Source: Flavobacterium sp. (GTDB taxonomy: Bacteria; Bacteroidota; Bacteroidia; Flavobacteriales; Flavobacteriaceae). Taken from it: a DNA stretch of 37,226 nucleotides. Positions within the stretch are counted from its first letter, which is position 1. Each line of letters opens with the position of its first letter. A program made the position numbers and the translations under genes. The notes beneath the pieces were generated by a model. That model searched no databases, was not told the origin of the DNA, and was given only the letters and a program-made list of their open reading frames with translations. Location: the NCBI RefSeq assembly GCF_021151785.1, contig NZ_JAGKWP010000008.1:1-37226 (forward strand). The letters run 5' to 3'. This document shows, piece after piece, positions 8,017-16,003 of the stretch.

Positions 8017-9000
8017 ATGGAAAAAACAAATGCTGAAAAATTTAAGTTAGGAATCTTTGTTATTATAGGCTTGGTTCTATTTGTTACCGCCGTATACTTT
8101 ATTGGCAACAAAAAAAATATGTTTGGAAAGACAACAACAATTAGTGCACTATTCAATAACGTTAATGGACTTCAATTAGGAAATAACGTTCGCTATGCTG
8201 GAATCAACATAGGAACTGTTACAACCATAGAAATGTTAAATGACACAGTCATAAAAGTAGAAATGTCCATTGAAAACAAAATTTTGCCCCACATTAAAAA
8301 AGATGCAATAGCAGCCATTAGCTCAGATGGATTAGTAGGTAACATGATTATCAATATTATACCCGGTAAAGGTATTTCAGCACCTATTCAGCCAAATGAT
8401 ATTATCCAATCATTTAATAAAGTAAGAACCGAAGATATGCTAAAGACCTTAAGTGTTACTAACGAAAATGCAGCTATTCTTACGTCAGATTTAATTAAAA
8501 TTACTAAAGAAATATCAGCTGGAAAAGGAACTGTTGGTCTACTTCTAAATGATGCTGATGTTGCCCAAGATTTAAAAGAAACTATTCATTATTTAAAAAT
8601 GACTAGTCAAGGGACCACTTCTTCAATTGAAAATTTAAACAAAATTATTACTTCATTAAATCAAAAAAATAATTTGATTGGTGTTGTAAATGATACAATG
8701 GTTGCCTCTAAAATAAAAAGTATCGTAATCAACTTAGAAAAATCAAGTAAAAAGATCGACTTAGTTGTAGATAACTTAAATACAACTATTGATAATGCAA
8801 AAAATGGTAAAGGTGTTATTAATTATTTATCTAATGATCCTAAATTAGTTCAAAAAATTGATTCTACAATGATTAATATTAATGAAGCAAGCATTCGCTT
8901 AAATCAAAATTTAGAAGCTTTAAAACACAATTTTTTCTTTAGAGGTTATTTCAAAAAACAAGCAAAAGCAAAAGCAAAAGCAAAAACAACAACAAAATAA
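8017..9000 (+). CDS. mlaD: MCE family substrate-binding protein (MlaD)
   Basis: 327 residues from the ATG at 8017. One N-terminal transmembrane helix (LGIFVIIGLVLFVTAVYFIG, near residues 10-29) anchors a periplasmic MCE domain (about residues 37-115, with VNGLQLGNNVRYAGINIGTV and ISSDGLVGNMIINI), followed by a long helical region to the C-terminus. An in-frame ATG exists 90 bases upstream, but it lies inside the ATPase gene and would put a charged extension before the membrane anchor, so I chose 8017. MCE proteins form hexameric lipid-conducting rings. The C-terminus ends in a run of Lys-Ala dipeptides encoded by a hexanucleotide repeat. Confidence 0.92.
   Translation: MEKTNAEKFKLGIFVIIGLVLFVTAVYFIGNKKNMFGKTTTISALFNNVNGLQLGNNVRYAGINIGTVTTIEMLNDTVIKVEMSIENKILPHIKKDAIAAISSDGLVGNMIINIIPGKGISAPIQPNDIIQSFNKVRTEDMLKTLSVTNENAAILTSDLIKITKEISAGKGTVGLLLNDADVAQDLKETIHYLKMTSQGTTSSIENLNKIITSLNQKNNLIGVVNDTMVASKIKSIVINLEKSSKKIDLVVDNLNTTIDNAKNGKGVINYLSNDPKLVQKIDSTMININEASIRLNQNLEALKHNFFFRGYFKKQAKAKAKAKTTTK
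8962..8985 (+). repeat. Hexanucleotide repeat GCAAAA x4 in the mlaD 3' end
   Basis: Four perfect tandem copies of GCAAAA followed by ACAACAACA. They encode alternating Ala-Lys at the MlaD C-terminus. A six-base unit keeps the frame when the copy number changes. Confidence 0.85.
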
Positions 9001-9089
9001 TAATTTTATAATCTTTTATAAAAATTGTATAACAAGTCTCGCACTTCATCTTACTAATTTTACTTCATAGAAATTTTAAAATAAATTTT

Positions 9090-9533
9090 ATGGAAACTAA
9101 ATCGTTAAAATTAGTAATTGTCGTCTTCATTAGTTTTCTTTTTTTGATGCCTTCATCATCTTTGGCACATGGAAAACCTCCAAAATGGGCACCAGCGCAT
9201 GGATATCGAGCTAAAACAAGACACATTTATTTTCCTCAGTATAACTTGTATTATGACTTACAACGAAGCGCTTACTTTTATTTGAATAATGGAAAATGGT
9301 CAATTAGTGTTAAGGTACCTGCTCCTTATATTGGAATCAATTTGGGAGCTGCCACACAAATTCAATTAAATTATATTGGTGCAACGCCATATTTTCATAA
9401 TACGGATCATTGCAGAAAATATAAAGTTGCTCATATTCAAGAACCCAGAGTGATTATAATCGAACAAAACAGACTAAAACATCATGACCATCAATATGAA
9501 AAAAAGCAAGGTCATAAAAAAAGAAAGCATTAA
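9090..9533 (+). CDS. Secreted His- and Lys-rich protein of unknown function
   Basis: 147 residues with an N-terminal hydrophobic segment (LVIVVFISFLFLMPSSSLA, residues 8-26) that reads as a signal peptide, cleavage likely after SLA. The mature protein starts HGKPPKWAPAHGYRAKTRHIYFPQYNLYYD, a Tyr/His-rich stretch seen in several Bacteroidota envelope proteins, and ends with a His/Lys tail (KHHDHQYEKKQGHKKRKH). The tail could bind metal ions or anionic surfaces. I cannot assign a function. It is flanked by an AT-rich gap upstream and a terminator downstream, so it looks like a single-gene unit. Confidence 0.7.
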   Translation: METKSLKLVIVVFISFLFLMPSSSLAHGKPPKWAPAHGYRAKTRHIYFPQYNLYYDLQRSAYFYLNNGKWSISVKVPAPYIGINLGAATQIQLNYIGATPYFHNTDHCRKYKVAHIQEPRVIIIEQNRLKHHDHQYEKKQGHKKRKH

Positions 9534-9571
9534 AACAAATTATATTTTTGGAGTAAATACCATTTTCAAGC

Positions 9572-9607
9572 AAAAATCTGCTTAGTTGACTTAGCAGATT
9601 TTTTTGT
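9572..9607 (+). terminator. Intrinsic terminator after His-rich protein gene
   Basis: Stem AATCTGCT against AGCAGATT, with flanking A/T pairs and a T-run (9599-9605). The next start codon is only about 20 bases further on. Confidence 0.85.
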
Positions 9608-9627
9608 ATGTTTACTAAAAATTAAAA

Positions 9628-10104
9628 ATGAAAACTACTTATGCTTTATTAAAAGAAATCGAAAAGCATATTCCTATGTGTGAATTAGAAAATTCTTTTG
9701 TGACTCATACTAATGTAGGTTGGCAAATAGAACATATTCTTTTAACAATTGATCAAATAGTTAATGGAATTCAAAAAAGTAATCCAAAAAATTATAAACC
9801 CAATTTTTCCATTTGGAAAACAATCGTTTTTACAACTAAACATATTCCTAGAGGCAAAGCTAAAGCTCCAAAAACAGTTTTACCTACTACATTTACAGAA
9901 AATTCACTAAAAGAGCATTGGAATTCAACTTTGGCAAACCTTAATCAACTAGAAAAAATAAATAAAAATCAATTTATTGATCATCCTTATTTTGGTCATT
10001 TAAATCAAAAGGAAACTAAAAAATTTCTTTATATTCACACCCTACATCATGTAAAAATTATTAAAGACTTAATTAAAAAAAATAATATATTATGGCAACA
10101 GTAA
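9628..10104 (+). CDS. DinB-like / DUF1569 family protein
   Basis: 158 residues, helical, no signal peptide. A conserved His early on (VGWQIEHILLTIDQI, His about residue 36) and a late LYIHTLHHVKIIKDLI (about residues 134-149) fit the DinB/DUF1569 four-helix fold, in which three His residues bind a metal. Proteins of this superfamily include thiol-dependent metal enzymes, but this member's reaction is unknown. It overlaps the following VOC gene by 13 bases, so the two are co-translated. Confidence 0.75.
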   Translation: MKTTYALLKEIEKHIPMCELENSFVTHTNVGWQIEHILLTIDQIVNGIQKSNPKNYKPNFSIWKTIVFTTKHIPRGKAKAPKTVLPTTFTENSLKEHWNSTLANLNQLEKINKNQFIDHPYFGHLNQKETKKFLYIHTLHHVKIIKDLIKKNNILWQQ

Positions 10105-10526
10105 ACGTTTACCTTACCTTCAATGGAAATACAGAAGAAGCATTCAATTTTTATAAATCAGTTTTTGGTGGTGAATTTAGTTATATAGGAAGATTCAAAG
10201 ACATGCCTGTTGATGAAAATTGTCCACCCTTGAGTGAAGAAGAAGGTAATAAAATTATGCATGTTAGTTTACCCATAAGTAAAGAAACAGTATTAATGGC
10301 TAGTGATAGTACAAATTTTAGTGGAGAAGTAACCTTTGGAACCAATATGTCGGTTTCTATAAATACGGCTACCTTAGAAGAAGCTAAGCATTTGTTCGAT
10401 GGTTTGTCAGAGAAAGGAAAAATAACCATGCCATTAGAAAAAACTTTTTGGGGTGCACACTTCGGTATGTTTACTGATCAATTTGGAATTCATTGGATGG
10501 TGAACTATGATGAACCACAAGCATAA
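10092..10526 (+). CDS. VOC family (PhnB/glyoxalase-like) protein
   Basis: 144 residues with the paired beta-alpha-beta units of the vicinal oxygen chelate fold: VNVYLTFNGNTEEAFNFYKSVFGGEF at the start, KIMHVSLPI in the middle and FGMFTDQFGIHWMVNYD at the end. This is the PhnB-like subgroup often labelled glyoxalase/bleomycin resistance. The substrate cannot be assigned. It overlaps the DUF1569 gene by 13 bases and ends at a bidirectional terminator shared with the convergent mutase gene. Confidence 0.88.
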   Translation: MATVNVYLTFNGNTEEAFNFYKSVFGGEFSYIGRFKDMPVDENCPPLSEEEGNKIMHVSLPISKETVLMASDSTNFSGEVTFGTNMSVSINTATLEEAKHLFDGLSEKGKITMPLEKTFWGAHFGMFTDQFGIHWMVNYDEPQA

Positions 10527-10554
10527 AAAAATCCCGATTTAATCGGGATTTTTA
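10525..10554. terminator. Bidirectional terminator between VOC and mutase genes
   Basis: A near-perfect palindrome, AAAATCCCGATT followed directly by AATCGGGATTTTT, with A-run and T-run on either side. It can serve both convergent genes. Confidence 0.88.
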
Positions 10555-10580
10555 GATTTTAAAATTAGTATGTTGAATAT

Positions 10581-11972
10581 TTATATTCCTGCAATACTTT
10601 TTAGTTCAGTAACAAAACGTTCTGCCAATACATCTGCTGCGTTTTGAGTAGGAGCTTCTGTATAAATTCGAATAATAGGCTCAGTATTTGATTTTCTTAA
10701 ATGTACCCACTCCGAAGCAAAATCAATTTTGACTCCATCAACAGTTGAAATTTGTTCCTTTTGATATTTTTCAAATATTAATTTTAAAACATTATCAACA
10801 TCAATTTGAGGTGTTAATTCAATTTTATTTTTACTCATATAATATTGAGGATAGGAAGCTCTTAACTCCGCAACAGACTTATGCTGACTTGCTAAATAAG
10901 TTAAAAATAAAGCTACTCCAACTAAAGCATCTCTACCATAATGAATTTCAGGATAAATAATTCCGCCATTTCCTTCTCCCCCAATAATAGCATTTGTAGC
11001 TTTCATTAATTCAACAACATTCACTTCACCTACGGCACTAGCTTGATAATTACCTCCGTGTTTAACCGTGATGTCACGAAGCGCTCTTGAAGAACTCATA
11101 TTTGAAACCGTGTTTCCTGGAGTTTGACTCAAAACATAGTCTGCAACAGCAACTAATGTATATTCTTCTCCAAACATTTCCCCATCATTTGAAATAAAAG
11201 CTAAACGATCCACATCAGGATCAACAACAATTCCAAAATCAGCTTGCTCTTCAACAACTAACTTACATATATCGCCTAAATGTTCTTTCAGAGGCTCTGG
11301 ATTGTGTGGAAAATGACCATTAGGTTCACAATATAATTTCACCACTTCAACACCCATTTCTTCTAATAATTTAGGTATAATAATACCTCCAGAAGAATTT
11401 ACTCCATCAACTACTACCTTGAATTTCTTTGATTTAACCTTATCAACATTAACTAAAGGTAGAGCAAGAACTTCATCGATATGAATATCCATGTAAGCCT
11501 GATTTTCAGTTATTATTCCTAAATCATCTACTTCTGCAAAATTAAAAGCTTCAGCTTCAGCTAATTCTAAAATTTTAGCTCCATCAGCACTACTTAAAAA
11601 TTCACCTTTGGCATTCAATAATTTTAAGGCATTCCATTGCTTAGGGTTGTGCGATGCCGTCAAAATAATTCCACCATCAGCTTGCTCTAACGAAACTGCA
11701 ATTTCAACAGTTGGCGTAGTTGACAAGCCTAAATCAATTACATCAATACCTAATCCAACTAATGTATTGACTACTAAATTATGAATCATGGGACCAGAAA
11801 TACGAGCATCTCTTCCAATAACCACTTTTAATTTCCTATCAACTTGAACAGTTGTTTTTAAAAAACTCCCATAAGCAGAAGCAAATTTAACTGCATCAAC
11901 TGGAGTTAAATTAGAACCAACTGTACCGCCTATCGTACCACGAATTCCAGAAATAGATTTAATTAATGTCAT
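10581..11972 (-). CDS. glmM: Phosphoglucosamine / phosphomannomutase (GlmM-like)
   Basis: 463 residues of the alpha-D-phosphohexomutase superfamily. Active-site phosphoserine loop TASHNP with Ser107; metal-binding loop DPDVDRLAF near residue 250; sugar-binding GGEGNGG near residue 332; and phosphate-binding RKSNTEPIIRIYTEA near the C-terminus. In Flavobacteria this protein is the usual candidate for glucosamine-6-phosphate to glucosamine-1-phosphate conversion on the path to UDP-GlcNAc, which MurA (encoded 6 kb away) consumes. The final motif has Asn where E. coli GlmM has Gly (KSGTEP), so mannomutase or dual activity cannot be excluded. It has its own promoter and a shared terminator. Confidence 0.88.
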   Translation of the reverse strand: MTLIKSISGIRGTIGGTVGSNLTPVDAVKFASAYGSFLKTTVQVDRKLKVVIGRDARISGPMIHNLVVNTLVGLGIDVIDLGLSTTPTVEIAVSLEQADGGIILTASHNPKQWNALKLLNAKGEFLSSADGAKILELAEAEAFNFAEVDDLGIITENQAYMDIHIDEVLALPLVNVDKVKSKKFKVVVDGVNSSGGIIIPKLLEEMGVEVVKLYCEPNGHFPHNPEPLKEHLGDICKLVVEEQADFGIVVDPDVDRLAFISNDGEMFGEEYTLVAVADYVLSQTPGNTVSNMSSSRALRDITVKHGGNYQASAVGEVNVVELMKATNAIIGGEGNGGIIYPEIHYGRDALVGVALFLTYLASQHKSVAELRASYPQYYMSKNKIELTPQIDVDNVLKLIFEKYQKEQISTVDGVKIDFASEWVHLRKSNTEPIIRIYTEAPTQNAADVLAERFVTELKSIAGI

Positions 11973-11996
11973 ATAATTTTGAGTTAATTAGTGAAG

Positions 11997-12004
11997 CAAA
12001 TATA
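11997..12004 (-). promoter_or_regulatory. -7 promoter box of the mutase gene
   Basis: On the minus strand this reads TATATTTG, a perfect TAnnTTTG match 24 bases before the start codon. Confidence 0.6.
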
Positions 12005-12081
12005 CTTTATCTGTCTTTTTAAAGTTCATTTTTTGTTAAAATTTTTCTATTTTTACAAAAAAACAATGTCTTTTTCGTTTC

Positions 12082-12669
12082 ATGAACTATCTAGCACACA
12101 TCTATTTATCTGGAAATCAGGAAACTGTAAAGATAGGAAACTTTATGGCTGATAGTATCAAAGGGCTTCAATATGAAAAATATCCCCCAGAAATAAAGAA
12201 AGGTATTCTTTTACATCGACTTATTGATTCTTTTACAGACTCACACCCTATTTATAGGCAAAGTAAACATCGATTGCATAAAAAGTATGGTCATTATTCA
12301 GGGGTTATAATGGATATTTTTTACGATCATTTTTTAGCCAAAAATTGGTCCCATTACTGCCCAACTCCTTTAGAACAATATGCAAAAGAATTTTACCTAT
12401 TACTGCAAGAGCATCATTCAATTCTAACGGAACGCGTTCAAAAAATGTTGCCCTATATGATTGGAAGGAATTGGTTAGTATCTTATGCAACTCTAGAGGG
12501 AATAAGTGTTATTTTATTTCAAATGGATTATAGAACCAAACATAGAGTTAAAATGGATGAAGCCATACACGAGTTAAAGCAATTTTATGATGAATTTGAA
12601 TCAGAATTTATTGCCTTTTTTGAAGAATTACAAGGCGTTTGTAATCAATTTTTAAATGCACAATTATGA
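12082..12669 (+). CDS. acpH: Acyl carrier protein phosphodiesterase (AcpH family)
   Basis: 195 residues, the same size as E. coli AcpH (193). The family N-terminus is plain: MNYLAHIYLSG, then GNFMADSIKG and GILLHRLIDSFTDSHP, which supply the His and Asp residues of the HD-like metal site. AcpH removes the 4'-phosphopantetheine arm from acyl carrier protein in the cytoplasm. It overlaps the DNA glycosylase gene in an ATGA, so the two are translated together, although no functional link is evident. A degenerate TATTTTTA box lies about 30 bases upstream. Confidence 0.88.
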   Translation: MNYLAHIYLSGNQETVKIGNFMADSIKGLQYEKYPPEIKKGILLHRLIDSFTDSHPIYRQSKHRLHKKYGHYSGVIMDIFYDHFLAKNWSHYCPTPLEQYAKEFYLLLQEHHSILTERVQKMLPYMIGRNWLVSYATLEGISVILFQMDYRTKHRVKMDEAIHELKQFYDEFESEFIAFFEELQGVCNQFLNAQL

Positions 12670-13334
12670 CATTTACTAAAGCTTTAATTACTCAAATGCA
12701 TCAAGCTAAAAATCCTGAGGAAGCCGTTCCTATGGAAAAATATATGAAAAATAAATTTCAATATTTAGGAATTAAGACTGAATTGAGAAGAGCTATTCTA
12801 AAAAAAACACTAATTCAATACCCCGATGAAGTAAAACAAAATTTTAGAACAATTGCATTAGAATTATTCCAAGCTGAGTATAGAGAATTTCATCAATGTG
12901 CAATAGATATTGTTTTAGCAAATATCAAAAAGAATTGGCAGATAACAGACCAATTCTTTATTGAAGAATTGCTTCTTCAACATTCGTGGTGGGATAGTGT
13001 GGATACTTTAGCAAAATATGGTATCGGAGGATATTTGAAACAATTTCCTAGTGAAAAATATGAACTTATCGAGCGTTTTTCAAATTCTAATAACCTATGG
13101 TTGAAAAGAACTGCTCTTATTTTCCAATTAGGATACAAATTAGATACCGATTTTGAACTATTAAAATCTGAATGTTTAAAAAATATAGATTCAAAAGAAT
13201 TTTTTATTCAAAAAGCTATTGGTTGGGCCTTACGTGATTATGCTTCCGTAAATCCTCAAGGAGTTTTAAAATTTGTACAAAACAACCCATTTAAACCTTT
13301 AAGTGTTAAAGAAGCTTTAAGAAAAATAATTTAA
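12666..13334 (+). CDS. DNA alkylation repair glycosylase, AlkD family
   Basis: 222 residues, HEAT-like helical repeats. Residues that in Bacillus cereus AlkD line the DNA-facing groove fall at the same numbers here: Trp109, Asp113, Arg148 and Trp187 (in HSWWDSVD, LKRTA and AIGWALR). AlkD removes N3- and N7-alkylated bases without flipping them out, starting base excision repair. With these residues intact I expect catalytic activity. It is translationally coupled to the ACP phosphodiesterase gene by a 4-base overlap. Confidence 0.9.
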   Translation: MTFTKALITQMHQAKNPEEAVPMEKYMKNKFQYLGIKTELRRAILKKTLIQYPDEVKQNFRTIALELFQAEYREFHQCAIDIVLANIKKNWQITDQFFIEELLLQHSWWDSVDTLAKYGIGGYLKQFPSEKYELIERFSNSNNLWLKRTALIFQLGYKLDTDFELLKSECLKNIDSKEFFIQKAIGWALRDYASVNPQGVLKFVQNNPFKPLSVKEALRKII

Positions 13335-13373
13335 ATCTTCATATCTTTTTATTTTCCTAAACTAGGAAAACTT

Positions 13374-13381
13374 TACCTTTG
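13374..13381 (+). promoter_or_regulatory. -7 promoter box of the ClC gene
   Basis: TACCTTTG matches TAnnTTTG. It contains the TTG (13379) that could be mistaken for an upstream start codon, which argues for the ATG at 13397 instead. Confidence 0.6.
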
Positions 13382-13396
13382 TATAAATTAATAAAT

Positions 13397-15208
13397 ATGC
13401 CTAGAAACAACAAAATTTCCGATTTTTTCTTTAGAACATTCAGACGTTTTGAATTGTTTTTTATGAAGGTTAAAACCTTGGTATCACCAAGACAATTTAT
13501 ATATATTTCTAGTGTTTTAGTTGGGCTTTCAGCTGCTATGGCAGTAATTGTATTAAAGACATTTGCTCATTCTGTATATAAATATTCTCAATACTTAGAT
13601 GGTATTTTACATTTACCCTACAGCAACAGTACATTACCAATTATTGGAATTTTACTAACGGTAATAGTAATTAAAAAGGTGCTAAATGGTCATATTGATA
13701 AAGGAACCTCACAAATTATGTATGCCGTTGCCAAAACAAGAAGTATTATTCCCTCCAAACAGATGTATGCACAAATTATTACAAGTTCGTTAACTGTAGG
13801 TATGGGAGGTAGTGCTGGTTTAGAATCTCCCATTACCGTAACAGGCGCAGCATTTGGGAGCAATTATGCACTGAATTATAGACTTAGCTATAAAGATAGG
13901 ACTTTACTTTTAGCATGTGGTGTGGCAGCTGGAATAGCGGCTGCTTTTAATGCACCTATTGCAGGTGTACTCTTTGCTATTGAAGTAGTTTTAGCCGAAA
14001 TTAGTATTACTGCTTTTACACCATTAATTATTAGTGCCGCTACAGGAGCGATTATTTCTTCTATTGTTTTAAAAGAAGACATTCTATTTAGTTTCAAACA
14101 AATTTATGAATTTGAAAATAGAAACTTACCATATTACATTTTATTAGGTATTTTATCTGGTTTCGTTTCTGTGCATTATGCACGAAATTTTAGGAAGGTT
14201 GAAGCCTTTTTTGCAAAACGAAAAACAAATAGTTTTAGAAGAGCCTTACTCGGTTCTGGAATGTTGGCCTTATTAATTTTTGTTTTCCCTACTCTTTTTG
14301 GTGAAGGATACGAAAGTATTAAACTATTAGCTGACAATCAACCTAACAAATTAGTAGAAAACTCCATTTTTGAATTGTTTAGCGATAAAAAATGGGTATT
14401 ATTGGTCTTTATTTCTTTTACCATGTTAATTAAAGTTTTTGCGACTGGAATTACATTAGGAGCGGGTGGTAACGGAGGAAATTTTGCACCTTCCCTATTT
14501 GTAGGATCTTATCTAGGATTTACAGTGGCTTACTTTTTTAACACTATTGGATTAAGTAAGTTACCAATTGGCAATTTTACGCTAGTGGGTATGTCAGGTA
14601 TTCTTAGTGGCTTATTTCATGCCCCACTAACCGCTATCTTTTTAATTGCAGAAATTACAGGTGGGTATGGCTTAATGGTACCATTAATGTTAGTTTCATC
14701 TATTTCATTTGCAATTTCTAAACAATTAGAGCCCTATTCATTCGATATTAAACATTTGGCCGATCGAGGAGAAGTTTTTACAGATGATAAAGATAAAAAT
14801 ATCTTACAATCCATTGATTTTAAACGATTGATAGATACCAAATTCAGCCCTGTAAAAGACTCCAAAACATTAGACGAATTAATTGAGAAAATTAAAAATT
14901 CTGATGATGTTTTATTTCCTGTATTGAATGATAAAAATGATCTTATTGGATTAATTCATTTAGATGATGTTCGACCAATCATTTTTTCTGCTTTTAAAAT
15001 CAAATATACTTCAATACACGAAGTAGTTCAGCCCATAAAAACTGTTATTCAATTCAATGATACTGTTGATGTCATTATGGATAAATTTGAAACATCCCAA
15101 CAAAGTATTTTACCTGTTATTCAAGATAAACAATTTATTGGTTTTTTACATAAATCCGATATCCTAGAAAAATATAGAGATCGTTTAAAAGAAATTATAA
15201 TTGAATAA
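13397..15208 (+). CDS. ClC family chloride channel/transporter with C-terminal CBS pair
   Basis: 603 residues from the ATG at 13397; an in-frame TTG 18 bases upstream lies inside the -7 box. About ten or more membrane helices cover residues 35-435. Selectivity motifs: GSAGLESP with the gating Glu143, and GGNGGNFAPSLFVG for GxFxP. Two CBS domains follow (about residues 465-600), which usually sense adenine nucleotides. In NAPIAGVLFAIEVV, Val197 occupies the position of the proton glutamate (E203) of E. coli ClC-ec1; Val there is typical of true channels, so H+ coupling may be absent or altered. The alignment is by eye. Confidence 0.93.
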   Translation: MPRNNKISDFFFRTFRRFELFFMKVKTLVSPRQFIYISSVLVGLSAAMAVIVLKTFAHSVYKYSQYLDGILHLPYSNSTLPIIGILLTVIVIKKVLNGHIDKGTSQIMYAVAKTRSIIPSKQMYAQIITSSLTVGMGGSAGLESPITVTGAAFGSNYALNYRLSYKDRTLLLACGVAAGIAAAFNAPIAGVLFAIEVVLAEISITAFTPLIISAATGAIISSIVLKEDILFSFKQIYEFENRNLPYYILLGILSGFVSVHYARNFRKVEAFFAKRKTNSFRRALLGSGMLALLIFVFPTLFGEGYESIKLLADNQPNKLVENSIFELFSDKKWVLLVFISFTMLIKVFATGITLGAGGNGGNFAPSLFVGSYLGFTVAYFFNTIGLSKLPIGNFTLVGMSGILSGLFHAPLTAIFLIAEITGGYGLMVPLMLVSSISFAISKQLEPYSFDIKHLADRGEVFTDDKDKNILQSIDFKRLIDTKFSPVKDSKTLDELIEKIKNSDDVLFPVLNDKNDLIGLIHLDDVRPIIFSAFKIKYTSIHEVVQPIKTVIQFNDTVDVIMDKFETSQQSILPVIQDKQFIGFLHKSDILEKYRDRLKEIIIE

Positions 15209-15223
15209 ATCTACTAATTTTAC

Positions 15224-15233
15224 AGTGTACACT
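15224..15233. other. Perfect 10-bp palindrome upstream of the Lgt-like gene
   Basis: AGTGTACACT, a perfect palindrome in the 54-base gap between the ClC gene and the Lgt-like gene, 29 bases before the start codon. It could be a repressor site, but a single copy is weak evidence. Confidence 0.35.
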
Positions 15234-15262
15234 ATTTTTTTCAATTCGTAAAAATAATAAAT

Positions 15263-16003
15263 TTGAAAATACCATTTGAACCAGAAATTTTCGGAATTAA
15301 TATTAATATTCACTTAATTTTAGAGTATTTAGCATTTTTTTTGGCATTTAGATACTACGTTTATTTGCAGAAGCAAAATCTTGATACTATTCCAAAAATA
15401 AATAAACTTTCTATAATACTTGGCGCCATGATAGGTGCATTTTTAGGTTCTAGAATTTTTGCCATATTAGAAAATCCTTTTATGCCAACAAATTTTTCAA
15501 GTCTTATTAACTTTTTAAATTCGAAAACCATTATGGGTGGTTTATTTGGTGGACTTTTGGGTGTAGAAATTTCTAAAAAAATTATTGAGGAAAAACAATC
15601 TACAGGAGATTTATTCGTTTTTCCTATAATTCTTGGAATTTTTATTGGAAGAATTGGATGTTTTTTATCCGGAACAAATGAATTCACTTATGGAAAAGAA
15701 ACTTCCTTTTTTCTCGGAATGAATCTTGGCGATGGAATACATAGACACCCTATTGCATTGTATGAATTAATTTTTCTCTTTTTTTTATTTATTTTTTTAC
15801 AAAAGCAGAAAACTAAAAAATTAAAAGCGGGATTATTATTCCAATATTTCATGATTGCATATTTTACATTTCGATTGTGTATAGAATTCTTAAAACCTAA
15901 TGTGTTTTTTATTTGCGGATTGAGCACTATTCAACTTTTATGCTTACTTTGCTTACTATATTATCATAAAACAATTTTAAATTTATTTAAAAATGCCCGT
16001 TAG
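15263..16003 (+). CDS. Lgt-fold integral membrane protein (divergent prolipoprotein diacylglyceryl transferase family)
   Basis: 246 residues, about seven membrane helices. Lgt landmarks: GAMIGAFLGSRIF (residues 54-66), GGLFGGLLGVE (92-102), the signature region FIGRIGCFLSGTNE (127-140), HPIALYE (162-168) and IAYFTFRLCIEF (198-209), keeping Arg130, Tyr200, Arg204 and Glu208. The position of the essential E. coli His103 (in SFHGG) is Met91 here, and the signature Asn is Cys133, so it is probably not the ordinary lipoprotein enzyme. The start is TTG at 15263; no ATG occurs before residue 56 and the N-terminal helix is needed. That TTG also completes a TAAATTTG box (15258-15265), which leaves the transcription start unclear. 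It overlaps the radical SAM gene by 11 bases. Confidence 0.82.
   Translation: MKIPFEPEIFGININIHLILEYLAFFLAFRYYVYLQKQNLDTIPKINKLSIILGAMIGAFLGSRIFAILENPFMPTNFSSLINFLNSKTIMGGLFGGLLGVEISKKIIEEKQSTGDLFVFPIILGIFIGRIGCFLSGTNEFTYGKETSFFLGMNLGDGIHRHPIALYELIFLFFLFIFLQKQKTKKLKAGLLFQYFMIAYFTFRLCIEFLKPNVFFICGLSTIQLLCLLCLLYYHKTILNLFKNAR

Noticed and set aside
13379..13396. TTG start for the ClC protein
   Set aside because: TTG is the end of the TACCTTTG promoter box; ATG at 13397 is preferred.
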